Below are positions 29,436 to 36,468 of a stretch of DNA of 41,846 nucleotides, piece after piece. Numbering within the stretch: the stretch's first letter is position 1; each line of letters begins with the position of its first letter. A program made the position numbers and the translations under genes. The notes under the pieces were generated by a model. That model ran no database searches. It was not told the origin of the DNA and saw only the letters and a list, made by a program, of their open reading frames with translations. Origin of the DNA: an uncultured Algoriphagus sp. (GTDB lineage: Bacteria > Bacteroidota > Bacteroidia > Cytophagales > Cyclobacteriaceae); assembly GCA_903952135.1 (NCBI GenBank), contig CAJBER010000198.1:1-41846 (forward strand). Reading direction: 5' to 3'.

Positions 29436-30603
29436 GCTATTTCTTCAAAAAGGAAAAGAAGTTTCCTTGCTCAGAAAACACCATTGGGTATTTTCTGGGG
29501 CACTTGCCAAAAAAGAAGACGGCATCGAGAATGGAGACTTGGTCGCTGTGTATTCATCCAAAAATGATTTTTTGGGGATTGGACATTATGCCTTGGGATC
29601 CATCATGGTTCGGATTATCTCCTTCGATGAATGTGCCATTGATGCTGCATTTTGGACAGAGAAGATTCGTGCTGCCCATGCAGTGCGGGAAGCCTTGCAT
29701 TTCACCCAACAGAAAGAAACGACTGTTTACCGGCTAGTTCATGGGGAAGGCGATGGGCTACCTGGCTTAATCATTGACTACTACAACGGTACCGCAGTGA
29801 TTCAGGCGCATCACATCGGAATGCACCAGCAGCTGCAAGGCATCACAGAAGCCTTACGCACAGTCTATGGAAAGCAACTCAAAGGGGTGTACGACAAAAG
29901 TTCCGAAACCCTTCCCAAAGCAGAGGCTGTGCCCTCCAACGAATGGGTATGGGGCAAAGCTGAAACCGACTTGGTGAAAGAATATGGAGCTTCTTATAAA
30001 ATTGATTGGGAAAAAGGCCAGAAAACGGGTTTCTTCATCGATCAACGTGAAAATAGAAAGCTAGTCGCCAGCTACTCCAAGGGAAAAAAAGTACTGAATA
30101 CCTTTTGCTATTCAGGAGGATTTTCAGTTCTAGCACTGCAAGAGGGTGCTACCGAAGTACATTCTGTAGATATTTCTCAAAAAGCAATTGACCTAACGGA
30201 AGAAAACGTCGCGATAAATACAGGATTTAAAGGCAAGCACCAATCCATTGTGGCGGATGTGGTCAAATACATTCGGGAAATTGGCGATGACTTCGACCTC
30301 ATCATTTTAGATCCCCCCGTCTTTGCCAAAAGCTTAAAGGCAAGACACAATGCCGTGCAGGCCTACAAGCGCCTGAATGCGGAAGCACTTCGAAAAATCA
30401 AACCAGGAGGAATCCTATTTACCTTCTCCTGCAGCCAGGTGGTGGATAAGCGGCTTTTTGCCAATACGATCACTGCGGCAGCCTTAGAAAGCAAGCGAAA
30501 TGTGCGGATCCTGCACCAGCTCTCCCAGCCTGCCGATCACCCAATCAATTGCTTTCACCCGGAAACAGAATATTTGAAGGGCCTAGTCTTGTATGTAGAT
30601 TAG
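29422..30603 (+). CDS. Class I SAM-dependent rRNA methyltransferase (RlmI type)
   Basis: This 393-residue protein matches RlmI/YccW, which makes m5C1962 in 23S rRNA. The N-terminal PUA domain includes HHWVFSGAL. YRLVHGEGDGLPGLIIDYY is the typical middle motif, and the Rossmann methyltransferase has NTFCYSGGFSVLALQEGA (SAM loop). The active-site DPPVF begins at D297 and the catalytic Cys is C337 in FTFSCSQ. The ATG lies inside the end of the symporter gene (14-bp overlap). The exact target base is assumed from the family. Confidence 0.9.
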   Translation: MTYPKLFLQKGKEVSLLRKHHWVFSGALAKKEDGIENGDLVAVYSSKNDFLGIGHYALGSIMVRIISFDECAIDAAFWTEKIRAAHAVREALHFTQQKETTVYRLVHGEGDGLPGLIIDYYNGTAVIQAHHIGMHQQLQGITEALRTVYGKQLKGVYDKSSETLPKAEAVPSNEWVWGKAETDLVKEYGASYKIDWEKGQKTGFFIDQRENRKLVASYSKGKKVLNTFCYSGGFSVLALQEGATEVHSVDISQKAIDLTEENVAINTGFKGKHQSIVADVVKYIREIGDDFDLIILDPPVFAKSLKARHNAVQAYKRLNAEALRKIKPGGILFTFSCSQVVDKRLFANTITAAALESKRNVRILHQLSQPADHPINCFHPETEYLKGLVLYVD

Positions 30604-30667
30604 TTTTCAAACATATTGCCATCGAATTTCATTTCAGTAGTAAACCCATCACAAAAACACATACCCC

Positions 30668-31105
30668 ATGTACACTGGACTTCAACACACACACTCAGGC
30701 CTAGCCTATCTTGCATTAGCGGCACTCATCCTTGTAATTTTTTGGTCTCTAGTAGGAGCACTTTCAGGTCGCGAGTTTCAAGAGAAAGACCGTAAAATTG
30801 CCCTAATCGCATTTATCCTATGCCATGTGCAATTGCTTGTAGGTTTGATTCTGTACTTCGTCAGCCCAGTAGGCTATGAATTGCTTTCAGGTGGAGGAGC
30901 CATGTCTGATGCAGCGGCGCGTTTAACTGCCTTGGAGCACCCACTTATCAATATCGTAGCCATTGTGTTGATCACCATTGGATACAGCCGAGCCAAGAAG
31001 TTGAAAAGTTCTACAGCCAAATTCCGAAGCATTTACATGCTATATGCTGTTGGATTGGTTTTGATTTTGAGCCGAATTCCTTGGGGAAATTGGCTGGGCA
31101 ATTAA
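30668..31105 (+). CDS. Small four-helix membrane protein with conserved-looking histidines
   Basis: This 145-residue protein has four hydrophobic segments (about 11-30, 44-66, 92-106, 120-137). Histidines sit at or near membrane ends: H7 and H9 (HTH), H53 (CHVQLLVG) and H91 (EHPLIN). This layout recalls small cytochrome-b-like or CopD-like membrane proteins, so heme or metal binding is possible but unproven. I do not recognise a named family. It begins 64 bp after the methyltransferase and ends before a clear terminator. Confidence 0.75.
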   Translation: MYTGLQHTHSGLAYLALAALILVIFWSLVGALSGREFQEKDRKIALIAFILCHVQLLVGLILYFVSPVGYELLSGGGAMSDAAARLTALEHPLINIVAIVLITIGYSRAKKLKSSTAKFRSIYMLYAVGLVLILSRIPWGNWLGN

Positions 31106-31135
31106 TACCAAAACCCTACCTACCTTCCTTTATTC

Positions 31136-31164
31136 GATCCAGCCTAGTGCTGGATCTTTTTTTT
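31136..31164 (+). terminator. Rho-independent terminator after the four-helix protein gene
   Basis: Stem GATCCAGC (31136-31143) pairs with GCTGGATC (31149-31156) around CTAGT, followed by eight T residues. It separates this gene from the receptor operon. Confidence 0.9.
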
Positions 31165-31210
31165 GCCATAGGCTTTGGTCTGACTAGTTCAGCTGCACAT
31201 CTATAAATTT

Positions 31211-31218
31211 TACCTTTG
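31211..31218 (+). promoter_or_regulatory. Possible -7 box of the TonB-receptor promoter
   Basis: TACCTTTG matches TAnnTTTG exactly, giving a leader of about 60 bases that contains the 19-bp palindrome. Another exact match (TATTTTTG, 31272-31279) is so close to the ATG that it would give a leaderless transcript. Confidence 0.35.
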
Positions 31219-31241
31219 ATCATTATTTGCAACTTTGTTAC

Positions 31242-31260
31242 AAAAATACTAGGTATTTTT
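31242..31260. promoter_or_regulatory. 19-bp palindrome, candidate operator for the receptor operon
   Basis: AAAAATAC-TAG-GTATTTTT is a perfect 8-3-8 inverted repeat, 25 bp before the chosen receptor start codon. Size and AT-rich makeup would suit a Fur/Zur-type metalloregulator site, but no regulator gene is in the window. Confidence 0.45.
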
Positions 31261-31284
31261 AAGTTATACTTTATTTTTGCAACT

Positions 31285-33591
31285 ATGATTCAAAAAGCAA
31301 TTTTGCTTTGTATGGCTTTGGTTACTACACTGGGTACCCTTTCTGCGCAAAAATGCGACCTCGTCCTACGGGGAAGGGTATTGCATTTGGAGAATAACCA
31401 GCCCATTGAAGCCGCCTACGTGTGGCTTTCGGAATCAGCTACTGGCGTAGTCACAGATGCCAATGGCAATTTTGCCCTTAAAAATCTTTGCCCAGGTCAG
31501 CAAACGATACAGATCACCTTTATCGGGCACAAGGAAATCAAGCAATCCCTAGTTCTGAATTCCGCAACTAGCAATTTGACCTTCAAAATGGAGGAAGAAG
31601 CGGTAGCCCTTACCGGAGTTGAGGTGCATGGCCACCGAGAAGCAGTACAAACGACCACAGCCGTATCCACACTCTACGGGGAAGCACTCCTTCAATCCAG
31701 AGGAGAGAGTTTGGGCGAAAGTTTGAAGCGGGTAGCTGGCGTAACAACCTTTTCTACAGGAAATACCATTTCCAAGCCTGTGATCCACGGCCTGCATAGC
31801 AATCGAATCCTAATCTTAAATAATGGGATTCGTCTGGAAGGACAGCAATGGGGAGCGGAACATGCTCCAGAAATTGATCCTTTTCTTGCCGATGAACTTA
31901 CGGTGGTGAAGGGTGCCGAAACGGTTCGCTATGGGCCTGAAGCAATGGGTGGGGTGATTTTGGTCAACCCTCCTGCCCTGCCAACTTCTAAAAAATCTAC
32001 GACAGAACTCAACCTGGTAGGCAATACCAATGGTCGAGCAGGCAATGTGGCTGTTTCCCATGCCGGTGGATCTGGAAAATACCCAGGATTGGGCTACCGT
32101 ATCCAAGGAGCCACAAGACGCGCTGGAAATATCCAAACACCTAATTATTACCAAGGAAACACAGGTATGTCCGAGGCTAGTCTTTCTGGAGCCATGGGCT
32201 ATAGTTCTTCCAAACTAGGTACCGAAGCTTATTACAGCTTTTTCACCACGGAATTGGGTATTCTTCGGGATGCCCACACAGGCAACCTCTCCGACTTGAT
32301 TGCTATCATTAAGAACGGTGCCCCGTTTACCCAACCGGAGTTTACCTACACCATCAACCACCCCAAACAAGTAGTCAGCCACCATTTGGCAAAAATTAAG
32401 GCGCATTACCACTTGAATCCCTCTTGGAAACTCAATTTTCAGTATGGATTTCAAAAAAATAATCGCCAGGAATTTGACCGACGACGAGGGGATTTAAATG
32501 CACGCCCTAGCCTAGATTTGGAATTATTTACCAATACGGCAGAACTCTTTGTTGAACACAATTTGAAATCCCACTGGACCGGTTCCATGGGAATTCACCT
32601 GATTCAACAAGCCAACAGCAATTTACCTGGAACGGGAGTTACTCCTTTGATCCCCAACTATGACTTGAGGAATGGGGGTGTCTTTTTGATGGAAAAGTAC
32701 ATCAAAGGTCCACTAGAACTCGAAGCAGGGCTTCGCTACGATTACCGCACCCTCTCCGCAGCAAGATATGTAGGCAATGACTTGCAGGAAGCAAATTTGA
32801 CCTACCAAAATGGTTCTGTTTTTCTGGGAGGTATGTATCAAATCAATTCAAGTTGGGCATTTACCTCCAATTTGGGTACCGCCTGGAGACCCCCAAATGT
32901 CAATGAGCTATTTAGCCAAGGACTCCACCATGGAGCAGCTGCCGTGGAATTGGGTGATGCGAACTTGGATACGGAAAAATCTCTCAAATGGGTAAATGGA
33001 CTCGAATTCGAAGGAAAACGATCCACTTTGGAGCTGACGGCTTATGCCAACCAGATCCGAGACTACATCTACCTCAACCCCACCGGCGAAACTTTCGTGA
33101 GCTTGAGAGGCACCTTTAATTTATACGAGTACTTGCAGGCAGATGCTTTCTTTTATGGACTAGACCTTTCTGGCACATATTCGTTCACGGAGAATCTAAA
33201 TGGCTATGCCAAAGGGTCGATCATTCGGGCTAAGAATACCGAAACCGATACTTATTTCCCGTTTATACCATCAGATCGTATGGACTGGGGACTCTCCTAT
33301 TCTTTTGGGAAAAACCCAGAACAAGGAAAAAATAGAATTACACTTAGCAATGCCCTCGTTGCAAAACAGCATCGAGAACCTGATTTCGATCTTGCTCCTG
33401 CACCTCCTGCTTATGCCTTGCTGAACCTGGGTTATTCCAAAAAACTGGAACTCTTCAAAAACACCTTGAGTCTAAGCTTGCAGGTAAACAATCTGTTGAA
33501 CACAGAATACAAAGAATACATGAACCGTTTTCGGTATTTCACTGCCGATATGGGAAGAAACTTTCAACTCAAATTCAATTACCAATTCTAA
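31285..33591 (+). CDS. TonB-dependent receptor, probably for metal uptake
   Basis: This 768-residue outer-membrane receptor was given start 31285 because MIQKAILLCMALVTTLGTLSAQ is a good signal peptide. The frame is open to 31216, but that part would overlap the promoter palindrome. A carboxypeptidase-like beta domain (about 25-105) is followed by the plug (LLQSRGESLGESLKRVAGVTTFS, GLHSNRILILNNGIRLEGQQWGAEHAPEIDPF, VRYGPEAMGGVI). The barrel ends in YFTADMGRNFQLKFNYQF. The HGLHS and WGAEH residues in the plug resemble ZnuD-type zinc receptors, so a metal such as zinc is my best guess. It is followed 11 bp later by a lipoprotein gene. Confidence 0.88.
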   Translation: MIQKAILLCMALVTTLGTLSAQKCDLVLRGRVLHLENNQPIEAAYVWLSESATGVVTDANGNFALKNLCPGQQTIQITFIGHKEIKQSLVLNSATSNLTFKMEEEAVALTGVEVHGHREAVQTTTAVSTLYGEALLQSRGESLGESLKRVAGVTTFSTGNTISKPVIHGLHSNRILILNNGIRLEGQQWGAEHAPEIDPFLADELTVVKGAETVRYGPEAMGGVILVNPPALPTSKKSTTELNLVGNTNGRAGNVAVSHAGGSGKYPGLGYRIQGATRRAGNIQTPNYYQGNTGMSEASLSGAMGYSSSKLGTEAYYSFFTTELGILRDAHTGNLSDLIAIIKNGAPFTQPEFTYTINHPKQVVSHHLAKIKAHYHLNPSWKLNFQYGFQKNNRQEFDRRRGDLNARPSLDLELFTNTAELFVEHNLKSHWTGSMGIHLIQQANSNLPGTGVTPLIPNYDLRNGGVFLMEKYIKGPLELEAGLRYDYRTLSAARYVGNDLQEANLTYQNGSVFLGGMYQINSSWAFTSNLGTAWRPPNVNELFSQGLHHGAAAVELGDANLDTEKSLKWVNGLEFEGKRSTLELTAYANQIRDYIYLNPTGETFVSLRGTFNLYEYLQADAFFYGLDLSGTYSFTENLNGYAKGSIIRAKNTETDTYFPFIPSDRMDWGLSYSFGKNPEQGKNRITLSNALVAKQHREPDFDLAPAPPAYALLNLGYSKKLELFKNTLSLSLQVNNLLNTEYKEYMNRFRYFTADMGRNFQLKFNYQF

Positions 33592-33602
33592 ATTTTACTT
33601 TT

Positions 33603-34199
33603 ATGAAAAACCTAAAAAAAGTATCCCTGTACCTCCTAGCATTAGTAGCTTTTGGATTCGCTTCATGCCAAAGTGAAGATCCTACTAAAGAAAATGACGG
33701 TGAAGTAATCACAGACGTTACCCTAAAGTTTCAAGAATTGAATTCATCGAATGAGCTAGTTGGATCTGTTTTAAGTTTCAAAGCCAGTGATCCCCAAGGG
33801 ATTGAAGTAGGCAAGACTCCTACCATACAGTCCGTCAGCCTTGCTAAAGGCAAAAAGTACCAAATGACGATTGAGGTTACAAATGCGATTAAAGGCGAAG
33901 ACATCACTCAAGAAATTTTGACTGAGGCTGCAGCGCACCAGTTTTTCTTCTTGGGCCAAGTGTTCGATAGCAGCTTCTTCAGTATTCAATATGCCGATGC
34001 TGGAGGAGTAGCCCTAGGTCTCAAAACCATAGTAACCGTATCCTCTTCTACAGGCACCAACAACAGCAACATGCGGGTGGTCCTTCGTCACGACCTGAAC
34101 AAAAGCTTTCCTGGAGCAAGCAATCCTAACTTTGCCAACTTTGTACAAGCAGGTGGAGAAACGGATTTAGATCTCACCTTCCCCGTGATTTTGAACTAA
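33603..34199 (+). CDS. Lipoprotein encoded next to the TonB receptor
   Basis: This 198-residue protein has a lipobox FASC with Cys22 followed by QSEDP, an acidic pattern that could signal surface export. The mature part is beta-rich (VTLKFQELNSSNELVGSVL, KGKKYQMTIEVTN), with one His-Gln-Phe-Phe stretch (AAAHQFFFLGQ) and a conserved-looking VVLRHDLNKSFPG. I do not recognise a named domain. Position 11 bp after the receptor and a shared terminator imply it is the receptor's partner, for example a capture or accessory protein (inference). Confidence 0.75.
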   Translation: MKNLKKVSLYLLALVAFGFASCQSEDPTKENDGEVITDVTLKFQELNSSNELVGSVLSFKASDPQGIEVGKTPTIQSVSLAKGKKYQMTIEVTNAIKGEDITQEILTEAAAHQFFFLGQVFDSSFFSIQYADAGGVALGLKTIVTVSSSTGTNNSNMRVVLRHDLNKSFPGASNPNFANFVQAGGETDLDLTFPVILN

Positions 34200-34215
34200 G
34201 GAAAGGGATAGAAAT

Positions 34216-34253
34216 AAAAAGGGGCTAATCTTACCAGATTAGCCCCTTTTTTT
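34216..34253. terminator. Bidirectional terminator between the two lipoprotein genes
   Basis: A 15-bp perfect stem (AAAAAGGGGCTAATC at 34216-34230 with its complement at 34237-34251) encloses a 6-base loop. It serves both converging genes. Confidence 0.93.
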
Positions 34254-34254
34254 G

Positions 34255-34761
34255 TCAAAAAGTCTTTCCACAGACGGCCACTTGGTTCGGATTAAAGCCC
34301 GCCTTGGATTTCGGACCTAAATTTCCGGCCACCAAAATAACCGTGTAGTCGGGACCTTCATTCGCTAAGTGAATTTTGATATGCCCATCGAAGGCAGCTA
34401 AATCGTCAAATTTTAAATTTCTCCCGTCCGAAAGAGAACCCAACAGGGTAGTGGATTCCAGCTTATTGGAGGATATAGGATTCAGCACCTGTGCGATGGG
34501 CGCATCGGCTTGGTTGTAACTACCAAAGTGTAAATGGGCAGGAAAAGCATCTTGTGTGTACGACTTTGCTCCATCCAATCGTACCGATAACTCTAAACTT
34601 CCCCCTACTACTTCCTTGAATTCTACCTTACCTTTGTAATTGTAAGTACTGGCTTGAAATAGGTCCACTTCCAAACTTCTTCCAGTGTAGTACTTGTCCT
34701 CAGAATCCGCACAGGATCCCAGGGCAAAAGATAAAGTGAGCAGCAGGAGTAACCTTTTCAT
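34255..34761 (-). CDS. CHRD-like lipoprotein
   Basis: This 168-residue protein has a lipobox ALGSC with Cys17 followed by ADSED. The mature beta-rich part has FPAHLHFGSYNQADAPIAQVL, with a His-x-His pair, and FDGHIKIHLANEGPDYTVILVAGNLG, which resemble CHRD-domain (chordin/SOD-like) proteins of Bacteroidota. Four His (HLH, GHIKIH) suggest metal binding, in line with the neighbouring receptor, but this is inference. The C-terminus AVCGKTF holds a single Cys. It converges with the receptor operon across a strong terminator. Confidence 0.72.
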   Translation of the reverse strand: MKRLLLLLTLSFALGSCADSEDKYYTGRSLEVDLFQASTYNYKGKVEFKEVVGGSLELSVRLDGAKSYTQDAFPAHLHFGSYNQADAPIAQVLNPISSNKLESTTLLGSLSDGRNLKFDDLAAFDGHIKIHLANEGPDYTVILVAGNLGPKSKAGFNPNQVAVCGKTF

Positions 34762-34886
34762 AAGAAGTAAGTTTTCTTGTTAAACGCAATTCCAAAAAAG
34801 TGGTTTATTTCAAACCCCAATTTAGGCAATCCTTTTGGCTAGCACTCCTTCTTTTTGAATAAAAACACCACTAGATCCTTCAATCG

Positions 34887-36467
34887 ATGCAAATTTTTGC
34901 AGAACTAATCCATAGACTCGATCAATCCACCAAAACTGGGGATAAACTTGAGGCATTGGCTTGGTTTTTTAAAAATGCCTCGGATACGGATTCAGTCTGG
35001 GTGATTGCTATTTTTTCCCATCGACGACCCAAGCGTCAAGTGAGTACGAAACAATTACGAACCTGGTGCCAAGAAAAAGCAGGTATCCCAGATTGGCTTT
35101 TTGAAGAATCTTACCAAGCGGTTGGCGACTTAGCAGAAACGATCGCCTTGCTTCTTCCTTCGTCCACTGGAACTCATAACCTTACGCTAACGGAATGGAT
35201 CAATTGGCTTCAGGATTTGGCACAGGAAGATGAAGACGGAAAGAAAACAAAGATTTTAACTGCCTGGGATCAATTCACAACCCTGGAGCGATTCGTTTTC
35301 AACAAACTAATCACGGGAGGCTTTCGAATCGGGGTAAGTCAAAACCTACTGATTCAAGCCCTCGCAAGCCATTCCGGGATGTCCCAAGCCCAGGTTGCGC
35401 ATCGCTTGATGGGCAATTGGGATCCGGAAAAAATAAGCCTTCAAGAACTCCTTTATCCAGATGATCAGGGGGAAGATCAGTCAAAACCCTATCCTTTTTT
35501 CTTGGCACATCCCATTGAAACCAGTTTTCAAGAAAGTTTTTCGAGTTCGGATTGGATAGCCGAATGGAAATGGGACGGTATCCGCGGCCAACTGATCCGA
35601 AGAGGGCAAGAATCGTTTATCTGGAGTCGAGGCGAAGAATTGGTCAATGAAAAATTTCCAGAGATCTTGGAATTCCTAGATCAAGTCCCAGACGGCACAG
35701 TACTGGATGGGGAATTACTTGCTTTCAACGAAGGAGTTCCACTTCCCTTTTCAGTTCTGCAAACGCGTATCACCCGAAAAACCCTTTCCAAGAAAGTCCT
35801 ACTTGAGGCCCCTGTAAGTTTCATCGCATTTGACCTCTTGGAATGGGAGGGAAAAGACCTACGGAATGAACCCTTAACCCAACGGAAAGCGCTACTTGAG
35901 GAGCTCGTGCGGTCAGTAAACCAGCCTAGGTTTAACCTTTCAGAAACGCTTTCCTTTAATTCCTGGGAAGAGCTCACTCAGATCCGGGAAAATGCCAGAG
36001 AACTTCAAACAGAAGGACTCATGCTCAAAAAGAAGGACTCACTCTACGAAACTGGGAGAAAGCGAGGCGCTTGGTGGAAGTGGAAAATGGATCCCATGCA
36101 CATCGATGGGGTGCTCATCTATGCGCAAAAAGGTCATGGACGACGAGCAGACTTATTTACCGACTATACTTTTGGCCTTTGGGATGGGAAGATGTTGGTT
36201 TCCTTTGCCAAAGCCTACTCTGGTCTGACGGATGCAGAGATTCGAGAGGTAGACGCCTACGTCAAAAAAAATACAAAGGAAAAATTTGGCCCAGTGCGTA
36301 CGGTCACCCCTGGGCTAGTATTTGAAATCGCCTTTGAAGGCATCCAAGCAAGTCCACGACACAAAAGTGGAGTGGCTGTGCGCTTCCCAAGAATCGCCCG
36401 CTGGCGCAAAGACAAAACCATCGATCAGGCCAACAACCTGGCTGATCTAAAGGCGCTGCTACCCTGA
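34887..36467 (+). CDS. ATP-dependent DNA ligase (helicase-associated type)
   Basis: This 526-residue ligase seals nicks using ATP. It has an N-terminal helical DNA-binding domain (about 1-200) and the adenylation motif EWKWDGIRG with the AMP-accepting K228. Downstream motifs are WSRGEELVNEKFPE, DGELLAF, EGLMLKKKDSLYETGRKRGAWWKWK and the C-terminal OB fold (VRTVTPGLVFEIAFEGI, SPRHKSGVAVRFPRI). This family is found in bacterial operons with a DEXH helicase, an MBL exonuclease and the phosphoesterase PdeM. Here only the helicase follows, 1 bp later. No Ku gene is nearby, so a DNA-damage rather than a classical end-joining role is likely. Confidence 0.93.
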   Translation: MQIFAELIHRLDQSTKTGDKLEALAWFFKNASDTDSVWVIAIFSHRRPKRQVSTKQLRTWCQEKAGIPDWLFEESYQAVGDLAETIALLLPSSTGTHNLTLTEWINWLQDLAQEDEDGKKTKILTAWDQFTTLERFVFNKLITGGFRIGVSQNLLIQALASHSGMSQAQVAHRLMGNWDPEKISLQELLYPDDQGEDQSKPYPFFLAHPIETSFQESFSSSDWIAEWKWDGIRGQLIRRGQESFIWSRGEELVNEKFPEILEFLDQVPDGTVLDGELLAFNEGVPLPFSVLQTRITRKTLSKKVLLEAPVSFIAFDLLEWEGKDLRNEPLTQRKALLEELVRSVNQPRFNLSETLSFNSWEELTQIRENARELQTEGLMLKKKDSLYETGRKRGAWWKWKMDPMHIDGVLIYAQKGHGRRADLFTDYTFGLWDGKMLVSFAKAYSGLTDAEIREVDAYVKKNTKEKFGPVRTVTPGLVFEIAFEGIQASPRHKSGVAVRFPRIARWRKDKTIDQANNLADLKALLP

Positions 36468-36468
36468 T

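Noticed and set aside
31216-31284. Extended N-terminus of the TonB-dependent receptor
   Set aside because: It would place 23 unlike residues before a good signal peptide and would cover the palindrome and leader.
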